A stretch of DNA of 64,000 nt from Adineta steineri. Taxonomy: Eukaryota > Rotifera > Eurotatoria > Adinetida > Adinetidae. The stretch lies in NCBI GenBank assembly GCA_905250115.1, contig CAJNOI010000209.1, positions 8,102 through 72,101 of the forward strand, read 5' to 3'. The notes under the pieces were generated by a model. It was not told the DNA's origin. It did no database searches and saw only the letters and a program-made list of their open reading frames with translations. The stretch's first letter is position 1. The number at the start of each line of letters is the position of its first letter. The position numbers and the translations under genes were made by a program. Shown piece by piece: positions 36,556 to 48,981 of the stretch.

Positions 36556-36759
36556 GTAGGCAAAGTTGGCACCGTCTTCGTTCAGGAAGCTGTTTTAAGA
36601 ACTGCTCAACGATCTCTATCTAATAGTATAGCATTGGATAGATTTATACTTCGTAACAGCTTTTTGACCAAACATGGTATCAACTTCATCTATCTGTCTA
36701 TATGGATCTATTTCCGCATGTCCAATTACAGAGATGTACGATCATCTTCAACGCAATTT
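36556..36759 (-). pseudogene. Coding-like relic with frameshift and stops
   Basis: The minus strand reads NCVEDDRTSL, shifts frame, then continues IGHAEIDPYRQIDEVDTMFG and QKAVTKYKS before stops. Composition and low stop density suggest a decayed exon. The family was not identified. The plus-strand frame over the same DNA looks less protein-like. Confidence 0.3.
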
Positions 36760-37102
36760 ACTTATTGATGAGTGTATAAAATCTCCATGTCTGATGCTCC
36801 AGTTTTAGTCTACGGTCCGTAATTTATTTTTTTGACATGATATAAAGTAAATACAATCGTTTCATTAAACATTATTTTAAAATGCAAATAACAAATGCTA
36901 ATGATCGTCCTCTCCTAGCTGTATTCATAAAAATGAGTACACTGCTGTTAAAAACAGGTCAATGTAATATTGTTATTTTACAAACCAACTTCAGTAATCT
37001 TTTTATCTATTATATATATATGGAATAATTCACTAAAAAAAACGTTAATAAAAATCATATGGTCATATATTTTGAATGTTAAGAACAAACATCTGACTAT
37101 TA

Positions 37103-38638
37103 TTAAAGTTGCTGAAAATTGTTATTATTCGAAAGAAGTGATTTATGAGTCGAATTTGTTTGATTATCTGTTTTATTGCTTAATCGTTTGTGACTTTGTA
37201 ATTTAGCTAAAACAGATGATTGATTTATTGATGAGTGTTGAAATTTCGAACGTAATCTATCTGCTCGACATAATAACATATTAAATAATTCATATCGACT
37301 ATGTTTACCACTAGCAATTGATATAAATACATTAAATGAATAATTAGATAATTCTAATGTTTTTAATAAATGTGGTGCAAAATGTGTCAATGTACAACTA
37401 ATTTTTTTCCCTGAACCTAGACGAAAATTTACATAAAATTGTGTTAAATATCTATAAAATATCAAGAACAAAAAAAATATTTTATTAAATTTTAATTGAT
37501 TCCTATTTACCGTGGTGATACAGTTAAGAGAAGAATACATGATGAAAAAAAAATCAGTGGTGTTATTTGTCGATGATGACCATGACGAACTAATAAGATT
37601 TTCTTAGATTTTAATGATTGTTTTTCTGTTTGACGTACACTTAAAAATAATATTATATTGGCTGTAAGAAGTAATATAAATGGAATAACAACACGAATGA
37701 TTATTGTAGATAATGAGTATGCTAATTTTACATTTGGTGTTAGTATCGAATTGTTAGTAGAATTCGTTTGATTTACCGGTATAGTATAAGGATCTTTATA
37801 ATAACATACTGTCGTTCGAATATGCTCCTGGTATATTCTAAAATATAGAAAAGAAAAAAATTTACATCGATAATGGAGATTGAAATGTTAGATTTTATAT
37901 AAAGAAATATTTCTAGCAATAAATATATATCGATAGGTTTAAGTAGTACAAATTAATCTAAACAATTTTTCTTTATATTTATCTTACTAAACAAGATAAC
38001 ATATCCTTTAAATGATATACAAATATATTCTCAAACATCTGTTAATAATATTTCTCGAATAAATATTTTTTTTTTGTCTTAGAATGAATTATATAAGCAT
38101 GGAAATTATTATAGCTATATGTTAAAATAAAAAGATCATGAAATTGAATTATTTCTGACCTTATTTCATAGAATTTTGGATGTAAAAATAGTGAATTAAT
38201 TGCACATGATGCCAAAATAACAGAAAATATAATAATAAGTGCACGTCTTCCTTTTGTATCATTTAAGACTTGTAATGGATTAAATGTAACTAAACAACGT
38301 TCGACAGTTAATGAAACAGTTAACCAAACACTTGTTGAACTTGCAACTGATTCAGAAAAAACTTGTATTGAACATAGTGTTCCACCTTCGGGAAAATTTA
38401 ATTTATATATTTTATAATCAATTAATAGATATGAACACCATATTGTTAAACGTATTAAATCAAAAACAGCAATTGCTGAAAAATAATATGAATATGCTGA
38501 ACGACGAAAATTTCGTGATGTTGCAAAATAATAAAGTGCTATAGGATTAAATGTAACACCAAATATAAATAATGTTATAGATGGAATATAATGTCCATAT
38601 AATGAGACTGATCTAGTCCATGGTAAACACCAATCCAT
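37103..38638 (-). CDS. Rhodopsin-family G-protein-coupled receptor
   Basis: Seven-helix receptor of the plasma membrane, ligand unknown, probably peptide-type. Three exons in phase: 38160-38638, 37511-37837, 37103-37451; 384 residues. TM1 is at about 13-38, TM2 at 48-73, TM3 at 86-113, TM4 at 128-151. TM3 begins with the conserved disulphide Cys (GTLCSIQVF) and ends in ERC in place of DRY. Exon 2 carries the second extracellular loop with an NQTNSTNNS glycosylation cluster, TM5 (LSTIIIRVVIPFILLL) and TM6 (ITPLIFFSSCILLL). TM7 lies in exon 3, but the NPxxY motif is replaced by NVFISIASGKHSRYE. The tail is Ser/Asn-rich. Resembles the FMRFamide-receptor-like orphan GPCRs that are expanded in rotifers (inference). 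Confidence 0.88.
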
Positions 38639-41600
38639 GTCAGTAGTTTAATTTAAAGATAACGATAGATTTTCTATAAGTTATCTAATGAATGTAAAAG
38701 AGAAAAAAAAGAGAAACTTATCATTAATTATAATAAATGTATTTCAATCCAATTATCAAAGCAAAAAAAAGCCTATATTTTTTGTTTGATCTACTAACAG
38801 TCTACAAAATGTGCTATAAAAAAAAAGAAAAATATTCCACAAACTCGTATTCTAGCTTCAGACAAACAACTATCTTTATAAGTGTTGATTGGCTGACGAC
38901 ACATTTATTTAGAAACTATAATTAAACTGTTAATTGTGTTTATTCTTCTATATATAGATATATTAAAAAAAAATGCGAGACGATTGTTTAACACTCACTA
39001 TACTATTATTTGGTCATAGTATTTGTCAATAGGCTAAAGTCTTAAGAAAGAAAATGACTGCCTGCTTCTATTCACTTGATGATGTCGAAATACGAGATGA
39101 AGAAAAAAAAATTGAGTAAATATAAAAAAAAATATTATTTGTCTATTTTGATAACCCTAGATTTTTTTTTACACGTTTGTCCAAAATGTCAATATTAATT
39201 TACTTAAAGAAATAAAAAATTGAATTTCGGAATGGCTTGAAATATGGGAAATATATACATTGAGTAGAATGTTACTTGTCTTCTTTAACTTGTAACAATG
39301 AACTGAATTGGATATGTTAGTAGCTAATATAGGAAATTAACATGTCAATGATTGTTAGTTATGTCCGTTATGATAAATATAATTTGTCTGGAGCTAAGAA
39401 AAATAGTTGTCATTACGGACTTTAAATACATATATAGTAATATAATAAACCGGAATATTAAAAAATAATCATGTCTGGTTTACTTAATAGGATTTCTATT
39501 TTAAGATGATGAAAGGAGACAATATAAGACATATAGATCTCTTTAATATAAATAGGTGATTATTTCTTATCTTCATCTTATTATTATAATAAATCCACAA
39601 AAAAAAGGAGTTAAAAATAAATCCAATCAATAGCATAGAAATAGATACAAATACGACATATTCCATCTCTCTCTCTATATATATACATTAGATGACAGAT
39701 GAAATAAAAGCGAATCTATGACATTCTCTTATAATAAATGTCTATTCTATTTAATCTATCGGAAAATAGTTATTAGAAATAAATCCATAAATCCCTTTTA
39801 CCATAATGATAGGTAACATAAAACGATGCCTTACTCATAAATAATACTTTGAGATGCGTAGGCTACTATTGATATCTATCATAAATTACAACAAATGCTA
39901 AATATTTATTATATTTTGTCAAGTTAATTCACACTCAAAATTTTAGTCAATACTTGTAATAGAAAGATATTTTTCTCACAGTTTTATCTATATGCATCAA
40001 TAACAAATAAGAAAACATATGTATTTACGTATTTAACTTTATTATTGATAGATAAAAGTATTGTTTATCGTTTTTATATTGAAAAAAATTTAAATTTAAC
40101 ACATACTGATAAAAATCAAAATGTAGTAATATTAACTTACGTTTTTCTTGATAAAATCGAAACAAATGAAAACATTGTATATAGACAAATCATTATTTTA
40201 TGAATATTTGTAACAGCTGGACTCCATCTAATTTATAGACCCTACTGTAGGACTCTTTATATTTTTGACATACTGAAATAAGAAGGAGGAGAAAATACGA
40301 TGGTTATTATATTAATATGATCGACGTATGTCATGCAATTTGTTGAGATGTAAATCTAGCTTTCTGCATAATTACAAACATATTATTTATTATTCTTCAG
40401 TTTGTTTACCCGGTGCTCTTTTCTTTATTTGTGTTGTTATGATGAGTACTGCATCTATTGCTTTTTTTTCCTTTAATATTTGTCAAAATAATCACTACTA
40501 TCAAAACAACCTCGAACTAAAATCTATTTTTACTTTAAATTATTTATATATGTATATTTAAGTTGATACGCAATTGTAGCCAAATTCGAAACATTTTAGA
40601 ATTAATATAAATTAATAATTATTATTCTATTCAACTTTTTGATCTACAAAGAGACTTAATTCTATTTTATCATTTTTTTTGTTCAGTATTCCTATTATTG
40701 ACTTACTAAATTATTAAATAATATTTAAATGTTGCATTCTTCGGTAACGCACATATGATAAAACGCACTCTAACTTTTGAGAAAAGAATCAATTATATCA
40801 TTGCACTTAATATAAGAAGAAAAAAAATCAAACTATTGATTGATTATGCAATCAATATCCGTATGTCATTACCATTTAAAACTAAGATGAAAAAAAAAGA
40901 AAATATTAATTATAAACTAACTAATCTCTTAATATCATTATTATATAAATGAAAGAATAATTTATATCTATCTTTCACGAGAAAAAAAAGTACAAATCTA
41001 ATGGGAATTGGATTCTGAACTCATTTATGTCAAATAAACCTGAATACAAAAAAATTGTTTAGTACATACAGTATGACAATCATATCTTACTATATAATAA
41101 ACGGTCGAATATTCAGTAGTCAGACTATTTAATAGCAGTTATCAATTATATATGGCACAATAATATACAGACGTAATACTGCATTCTATCAAATGTCAAT
41201 CGATAAATATTCAGATTCAGAGGCTGTATAAAATGACAGTATACATTATCGCTTTTAGTTGACTTGATGGGTCTAATCATTGTCGTGTACATAATTCTGA
41301 CATATAACATATTTAATAATTTATATTATCACTTTTTCAATGCTTTTTATTTTTTGTACTATCGAACAATTTATTGAATATAATTATTTAACCGTATAAA
41401 AAATGATTCAATATGTTTTAATATATAGAATCTATAAATACATGTAAGGTAACATAAAATAATTAAATTGAAAATTCATAATATATTTAACAGACAACCA
41501 TCGAAGACTTGTAAGTGTAATTCCCAGATGATCTGTTTTTTTTCTTATGAAAACCATCAATTCAAACGATTCAGTCATTTTTCATTATTTTTTTTAATTG

Positions 41601-41958
41601 ATTTTTCTATAGAATTACTATTCCTCGTTCTGAAAAACATTTATTTTATTAGGAAAAAATTTATTATTAAATAAAATTCTATTCTTAGTACGGAAAATGT
41701 GCATAAGACTAAATATCGTTCCAAAAAAAAATTATTTTTTGAATGTATATCATCGTCTTTCGAAATTGATAGTATTTGAATTAATCTTATTTTTAGTACT
41801 ATCATTGTTTAGTTTCGAATCTGTAAAAAAAAGTAACGATTAATCATATAGAATAATTCTTCTTATAGAAATTATATGTTAACTTTAGAATATATTATTG
41901 AAATTTATTTCTTAATCAATTCATTTCAAAACTAAAATATGAATATTTTAAATGATAT
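38639..41958. other. Long AT-rich intergenic region
   Basis: No gene recognised in 3.3 kb. The frames at 38737, 40328, 40755 and 41468 are short, lysine/phenylalanine-biased and lack domains or splice partners. No transposon ends were found. Confidence 0.5.
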
Positions 41959-42510
41959 TTAATGATTTGGAGCATCCCAATCAAAGCCAGGTGCTTCTTG
42001 AACTACTTCCATCATAGCATATTGTTTAACAGCATATGAAATTACAGCTGGACCACTTCGTTCATAACTTTCTACACGAAAAACAAACAATGCACGAATG
42101 TCTGATTTAGCTAAAACTGCAGCATAAGTATGTCCTTTGACTACAGGAATACTATCAACAAATTCATTATCTTGACCAACTGTTCTATTGTAATTGAAAG
42201 CCTTGGATGCAGATACAGTTTCTAATGGTACATCACCTAAATCACTTAACATACCAAAATTTGAACCAGCAAGCATAACATCAAAGACATTATCACTACC
42301 ACAAGCACCATTATATAAGAGGTCGGGTGCATTGCGTGATACACCGTATTGGGTAAGAAACAAAGCACAATTTTCGTATTTTATTGGTTGTGGTTGACAG
42401 CTGTATGGATATTTAAATGTTGCTTGTTTAATAACATGTAATTCAGGAAGAACAACTGTTGACACCGTAGCTACATATAGACATAATAAAATATTTGTAA
42501 AGCTATTCAT
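41959..42510 (-). CDS. Secreted protein of unknown function
   Basis: Single exon, 183 residues. A clear signal peptide (MNSFTNILLCLYVATVSTVV) precedes a mature part with three cysteines (C38, C48, C70), one NRT glycosylation sequon and no further membrane segment. Regular alternation in the second half (HTYAAVLAKSDIRALFVFRVE, then AVISYAVKQYA) suggests a beta-sandwich. A conserved-looking NGACGSDNVFDVML stretch could be a family core. I do not recognise the family. Codon use matches the other genes. It stands alone, over 3 kb from the GPCR and 2 kb from the F-box gene. Confidence 0.78.
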   Translation of the reverse strand: MNSFTNILLCLYVATVSTVVLPELHVIKQATFKYPYSCQPQPIKYENCALFLTQYGVSRNAPDLLYNGACGSDNVFDVMLAGSNFGMLSDLGDVPLETVSASKAFNYNRTVGQDNEFVDSIPVVKGHTYAAVLAKSDIRALFVFRVESYERSGPAVISYAVKQYAMMEVVQEAPGFDWDAPNH

Positions 42511-44091
42511 GTTTATAATTGATGATATAATTGAAATGATTTTTCTATCAAAACATATTGACTTTATATAAATATTTTTTTATAGCTTGTGAAATATTTA
42601 ATATGGCATTTTAATTGAGTCATTTTTATTTTCTTGTATTGTCATGTTGACTTTATATATTTATATGCCTAATAATGTTATCAATATGTCAATAATATAG
42701 ATTATCTTAAAATAATTTTACTCTCCAAGGACAAATAATATTATTTAGATTAAGTTTGATTTTTTTTGTACAACAAACTAACTCCTATATAACCTCATAT
42801 CTAATGAGAAAGTATGATCGATCATGTCAATTCAGAAGAAAAGAAATACTGCTGTGAGATATACTCATATTCTAAAAATCGGTAAGAGATCAACAGTTAT
42901 TATATTGGTACTAGGAGTTATTGAGACTTCTCAGTATGATATTTACATAGTCTAACCTAAGAAATCCTTGAATTATAAAATGTAGTGCTAACATGAAAAT
43001 ATTATTGTTCATTAATAAGATCAAATGTCGATAGGATTAATTATCTGTATGTATTTATTTTCTTTCTTCTAACACATACATGTATTTTCCTTTTAGTATA
43101 TCTCATAATATGCTCTATAAATAGGATTAGTTTTGGATGTGAAGATATAGAACAGTCTAACCTATTCCAGTTCGCCTAAGTTTATAAATATGATCCATGG
43201 TACAATCGATATATATTAGATTTAATGAGAAAAAATGCTATATTTGATACAATTATGAATTTAATCTCATACAAAAGTTCGTGAATAAACGTATACTATA
43301 AAATTATAAATATTTTTCAATTTTAAACTTTATATAATCGTGTCTACTATTTATCTCAATGAAAATTTCCTTCCTAAATATAATTAATAAATAATAATGC
43401 TACAATCAAAATACTTATATATATCGTAGCGGTATCAGTTAGAGTCAAACATTTATCGATTGAAATGATTAGTATAAATAGTTTAATAAGATGTAAGAGA
43501 TGAAATTGTTTTCAGTCAATCCTATATTTTGAAACAATTATTAAATAAACCATTTTTTACGAATTATTATTTCATGTTAAACTCTTCCTTATTAATCAAA
43601 AATTAAAAACTTTACTTAAATTAAATGTTATAAGATGCAATAATTCTAACTATGGGAATAATACTTCATTGAAAAATTTTATTTTTATTTAAACTAGTGT
43701 ATAACTCTGTTTATATCACAATTATTTTTCAAGTGAATTATAATAATTATATTCAAAGTTTAATTTGCTACAATGACCTTTCAACAGTCTATTCAAATAA
43801 TATCAAAAATATAAATAGTAGAAATAGAACGAGAAAGTTTCGATATTATACAGATGACGATCAGTTGTAGTCTTATTTTAATAAAAACGGATTACCATTA
43901 AAAGATATTGTTCTAAGTGTACTTCTACATCTTACCATTAAAATTTTTAGGTCATATAAAGTTATCGAAATCAAGCTCTACTTGACATGATTGCGGTTGT
44001 TTAATAATATTATTTGTAAAGGAAACAAGGCAAGTCAAATATGATTTGGTATTGATTTAATTTGTATATTAACTAAACAAGACAATATTGG
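42511..44091. other. AT-rich intergenic DNA
   Basis: No gene or repeat recognised. Confidence 0.5.
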
Positions 44092-44361
44092 CGCTGTGAA
44101 ATTCGTCTCCGCTTTGCAGTTTTTCATACGGATGTTAAATATTGATGCAAAGTTCATAAAGTTGATCACTCAAACCATTTATCTTCACCTGAACGCACTG
44201 TGATTCTTACTTTTAAATCTAATGTCAACGAACGTATAGTCTTTGAACCCAAGCCAATCACTCCGATCTTCGACGAAGAATTAGCGAAAGTTTATTTAAC
44301 TTACATTGCTTTGCTTAGATTCTCATCAATAAAACTGATGAATATATATGTAATATTATAG
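44092..44361 (+). pseudogene. Coding-like relic of unknown family
   Basis: A 90-codon frame with one internal TGA (44143-44145) and no start codon. Composition is unlike the surrounding AT-rich DNA: RCEIRLRFAVFHTDVKY before the stop, then SSPERTVILTFKSNVNERIV and EPKPITPIFDEEL after it. I cannot assign a family; a decayed host gene or retroelement ORF is possible. Confidence 0.35.
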
Positions 44362-44534
44362 TTTTCAACATTCTCACTTTCGATCTTTAGCTACTTTATC
44401 AAATAAATAATACAAACAAGATTTCAATCGATCTCTAAATATCGTTTAATTCTAAAACACATATTTTTATTCTCGAAAAACATTTTAATAAATTATTAAT
44501 TTCTATCAGAATATACTATATAAAAAAAAATTCT

Positions 44535-45511
44535 TTATATTATATCTTCACATATGACACCATGTGTATCACATGAATATGATTTTGCTTGTATATTTTG
44601 AAACAATGAATGAGCAGATTTAATTTCAGTTATACAGATCTTTGCTCCTCGATAATCACAATTAAATTGTTTTAGTTTTGTTGTTAAAGACGTTAGTAAA
44701 GCACCTAGACGAGCAAAATTAATAGAAGACTGTTCATGATATATTTCTAAATATAATCGATGTAAACATGGGCCAATCAATACATAAAGATCATCATAAT
44801 TTATATAATGAAAACCTATTCGTAGAGAAGCAAGGGTTTTGTCAAATATACTTAAATTCCAATTTGATAAATCATTAGCTATCATATCAACTCGTAAATG
44901 TTTAAGACATGGAAGAAGTGAAAGAAGTTGACTAAGTGTAGTTCGAGAGCATGTAACACCAAAAAGTGTACAAAGTGTATAATTAGGTTGCCAAGTTAAT
45001 TTTGAATCAGGAAAAACAGGAAAATAAAAATTACAAACACGAAGAAATAACCATTGTTGTTGTTGATCATTACCAAATAGACAATCAAAAATTAACTAGA
45101 AAAAATGAATTATTATTATTCTTATCATAAACATTTTTTGGTACTGACCATACTAGCTGGGCTAGAAAGATATTCAAGCATTGGTAATGTTGTTGATTGT
45201 ATTGAATTAATTTGTTCATCTGTTGGTTCACTAATAGTTAATGAACGTAATCGTGAAAAATTATTCAGAGAAATTGTTGGACAAACATTATTAATACATA
45301 AACAATTACAATAAGATGAAAAATAATTAATTAATGTTAAAGATTGTTTATCTTCAACATATATATCAAGTTTTAATCGAATAGATCGAAGAATAGTATC
45401 AAATCGATGATTTAAATTACTAAATGCATGATAGATCTCATGTGGTGTAGCGATATATTCTAATATATCAATAAGAATTTCATTACATAAACCTTCAAAA
45501 ATAGTTTTCAT
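44535..45511 (-). CDS. F-box protein
   Basis: Two exons in phase, 45149-45511 and 44535-45095, with a 53-nt intron; 307 residues. The first 45 residues form an F-box (LCNEILIDILEYIATPHEIY, then AFSNLNHRFDTIL), which binds Skp1 in SCF ubiquitin ligases. The remainder has leucine-rich, irregular repeat character (SLTISEPTDEQ, TLSQLLSLLPCLKHLRVDM) and would recruit substrates. N-terminal F-box plus degenerate LRR-like C-terminus is the architecture of a large family in bdelloids. The specific substrate is unknown. The start ATG directly precedes the F-box. No paralogue is present in the window. Confidence 0.82.
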
Positions 45512-46474
45512 GGTATTTTTGAAGAAATTATCTAAATAATATTTTATAAGTTATTAAATTGAAAAATATATTTTACTTACATAATTAATAATGAGTAATT
45601 TATTTTATTTTAATAATTTTTTATTTTCTTGAAAAAAATCGAAGCACATGTTTTTATATTATGTTAAAGAATGAAAGAGAGTAACGTGTATAGGTAATAT
45701 TTACCAAGCACAATTCAACAGAAAGAGAAACAGAACAGAAAACAAACGATAGTGTACGCTATAACTTATGTTGTAATGGTGTGGCGACGAGGCAAAATTT
45801 TTGCCTTGTCATTATAGATGAAGTAAAAATAGTATAATTTTTAGATATGTATATTTTATTCGATGAATATTTTTTGTATTATTTTATATAAAGGATTTTT
45901 CCTTTACAAGAAAAAAAATAATAATATTTGTTTCTTTTTTTAATAAATCGAAGTACCAGTTAAACTGACAAAAGATATATATATATACATATTCGACCAG
46001 TGTTAATAAATAAAAATACCTCTAGTAAAAAATGATTAGTTTGTTATAATTTTTTTGTGATAAAATCGATCGGAAATTTGTATGTATCATAAAGTCGAAT
46101 TTATATATTAATTGATATCGGTATTAACAGCTTATGAAGATTATTTTCATTCAATAAAGTAAATTTAAATAATAACAAATATATAGTCAAATATCGATTT
46201 ATAGTGCATTGCAATAGACAATAAAAGGTTGACAACATGTATGTCAAATCAAACTAGATATACTAGATAGGTTTAAATGCACTTGATAAAAGGTAATTGT
46301 TAATACATGAACTCCGTTATTTTTGTTTGATTAACGATAAATATGTTGATATAGAAATCGTCAAAGAATTTGATTCTATAGATCTGATGAATTCAGTTTT
46401 ATGTTTAAAATAAGAAATTTAGGTAAATTACTTGTTGCATTTGGATAAACAGATTAAAAAAAGGGAATATGTTT
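45512..46474. other. AT-rich intergenic DNA
   Basis: No gene. Contains a short palindrome at 45786-45810, listed separately. Confidence 0.5.
45786..45810. repeat. Near-perfect 25-bp palindrome
   Basis: Two 12-bp arms (GACGAGGCAAAA and its complement with one mismatch) around a single central T. It lies about 275 bp upstream of the F-box gene start and could be a dimeric binding site. Confidence 0.5.
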
Positions 46475-46785
46475 TGCGGTCAGTAAAATAATTGAAATAT
46501 CAGTGAATATATTAATCGGTCGGTTTTTCAAAAAAAAATCAGTAAACAATTCAAAAGTAGTCAGTAGATTTTGTGGAAGTGGCAGTGAAAAAATATGATT
46601 TTTGTCAGTAAAAAAAAGAAAAGTAGACCATCTTTGCACTAATTTATATTTTTTTACTTTACATTCCATTTTATTATGGACCTATCAAATTAATTACTGA
46701 CCATTCGATAATTCTACTGATTTTTGAATTCTTTTGTTTTACTGACCGTTTCATTTATTCTACTGATCACTTAAATGACACCCAA
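46475..46785. repeat. Foldback element with internal TCAGTA subrepeats
   Basis: The left half carries repeated TCAGTA(A/G)A words spaced by about 20-40 nt, and the right half carries the complementary TACTGA words. GCGGTCAGTAAAATAATTGA near 46477 pairs with GTTTTACTGACCGTTTCATT near 46735. The end CTACTGATCACTTAAATG is also found at 7377-7394. Non-coding. Confidence 0.6.
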
Positions 46786-46789
46786 AAAA

Positions 46790-47946
46790 AAAGTCTTCCT
46801 AAAAAACCTAAATATCGAACTGTAGAGAATACGGAAAATAATTTTTATACTGTAATCCTAAGATACAACAATATAAAAGAATACCGTCGAATCTTTATAA
46901 TGACTGTATAATAAATTATTCGTTAAATATTTTGTACTCAATATTACTTCAATACTTGATCTCATCATATATGACTAAAGAACGATATTTTGTAGTACTA
47001 CTATTGAATAATATTCTCTTACAATAGAACTGACCTTTTCCATTTCGTTGTAATAAAAAGTACTTATATATTTATCTAGTATTCCTTGTTGGAAAAATAC
47101 AATTTGATTTTATTTAATTTTCATTTAATCATTTTACCCATTCAACGACGGGGTTAATTACATGAATAAATACGCAAAAACAATATTTATTTTTACATAA
47201 TCATAAATAGAAAAAAATGAGAAATAAATTGTAAACATGCTTGTAAAACATACGATGTAAGAAATATTATTGATATCAGTTATAGTCATATTTCAATATA
47301 TGTAAACTTTTATATTATACATACATTTATCAAACTAGCAGATTTATTATAAAAAGTAACATTCTTTGATATATTCATGAACACAGTATACAAATTGGTC
47401 AAAACTGATTCTATCGAGTGTATGATTCAATTATTAAAATTAAAACTTATATTTTCAGTGAAAGTATTTCATTTAAAATCGTATATAGTAATAATATCAG
47501 TTATTTTTATTTTATATAATATTTTATCACAATTGAAATGCATATATTTTACATTTTAGAGATTCAAACAAATTATATTTGTCTTATATACTTTTATTTC
47601 TTTATCTATCACGTATACATCATTGCTTACATTTGATTTGCTTGTGAAGATATTTACATGATTAACAAATCTTGACAGGTGATAGTCTATATTTTTTTTT
47701 ATCTAACTACATTATATTTGTTATTTTTAATGTATTAGTTATTATGACTAGTTTTATAATCAGTAGACACAATTGACAATTTCATTTTCTATTATATATT
47801 AGTTGGAAGAAAATAAACGAGTGTATCTTCTACGTACTTATTTTATTAAAACTATTTTTCATCAAGTATTATTTATTTTTAAGATTCATATTCAAGGACT
47901 AATACTAGTAAATGTATTCATTGAAAAAAAAACAAGTATATCATCT
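46790..47946. other. AT-rich intergenic DNA
   Basis: No gene or repeat recognised; the 60-codon frame at 47377-47559 is of poor composition. Confidence 0.5.
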
Positions 47947-47950
47947 TAAC

Positions 47951-48977
47951 CCTTTACGACCGAGGGGCTTTTTTTTTATCACAGGAAAAAGCTGATGACA
48001 AGAATAGAGGTTATGGGCCCTCCGTATGCTCATACTACCGGTGAAAAAAATCAGTTTATTTTTTTTCAAGAGATACGCTATGTCCCTTGGAAGGGACATT
48101 CGGCCTTAACGGCATAAATTTATTAATTCTTTTTAACCGAAACAAATTCTGTCTATATAAGTAATTCTATTTATTTTACTCTTATCATAACATATTGTTC
48201 AACATATACATATTTTAATACTTTTTTTCTATATAACAAAGAAGAAAATACATTTTGTGCAAAGAAATATTCATCAGTTCAATATACAATATTTAACTAT
48301 TTCTGAGCATGAAATTTTGTAGAACAGTTTCGACTTAAATTGAGACATAAATGAACCTTAGATTTTATACAGTAGGTGTGGGTAAGGATATGACTAGAGT
48401 GTGGTGCGCTGTGTACGTGGGTGTGGGGTTTGGGTGTGGATGTCGGTGGTGATGCGGGTATGGGTGTCCCTTGTTGATCGAAAGAGAGCAGCCATACTCA
48501 CAGCTACACTCTCACATACACCCACACCCACATACACACACAAACGCCACACTCACACTCATCCACACCCTCTACATTGATACAGTATTTCATGCCGTTA
48601 CGACCGAATGTCCCTTCCAAAGGACATATCTTTTTGAGCACCATATCTCACCAACGAGTCATGTTAAAATTTAAAGCCTGGTCTCATAAGATACTCGGTA
48701 ACAGTTCTGATCGATAACACTGACAAACAGAAAGATGCGCATCGTATCCACCGACAGACTATATCTTCAAAAAAAATTGTTAACGGTAAAAAAATCTGAG
48801 TTTTAAAAATTTAACTATTTTTTTTAGATATTAGTTTAAAAGGTTTGGTTTGCTAGCCAATAGACTATCAAACTGCGTTAATCTGAAAAACTATCCGCTG
48901 TTGGAACTGGGTGCCGTTATATTTTTTTAAATTCCTTTTTGTAATGTCCTCTGGAAGGGACCGTCGGTCGTAAAGGG
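47951..48977. mobile_element. piggyBac-like non-autonomous element with nested inverted repeats
   Basis: The 1027-bp element is flanked by TTAA on both sides (47947-47950, 48978-48981). It has a perfect 14-bp terminal inverted repeat, CCCTTTACGACCGA. TTAA target duplication and CCCTTT ends are the hallmark of the piggyBac superfamily. No transposase frame is present. Inside, a second inverted pair of about 35 bp lies at 48078-48113 and 48594-48633 (GGAAGGGACATTCGG core). A third copy of the GGAAGGGAC phrase adjoins the right terminus. The centre (48373-48560) is a GT-rich foldback with telomere-like words, listed separately. Confidence 0.85.
48373..48560. repeat. GT-rich foldback (telomere-like words), largest copy
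   Basis: The left arm (to about 48470) is G/T-rich with GTGTGGGT, GTGGGTGTGGGG and GGGTGTGG words. The right arm is its C/A-rich counterpart; ACACCCACACCCACAT at 48518-48533 contains two perfect TGTGGG units in complement. The arms are separated by about 20 nt. Composition is strikingly different from the AT-rich flanks. Confidence 0.7.
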
Positions 48978-48981
48978 TTAA

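Noticed and set aside
38311-38544. 77-codon plus-strand frame
   Set aside because: Antisense to GPCR exon 1, which has clear transmembrane structure.
40328-40561. 77-codon plus-strand frame with a hydrophobic stretch
   Set aside because: The hydrophobic stretch results from T-rich DNA; no family or exon partner could be found.
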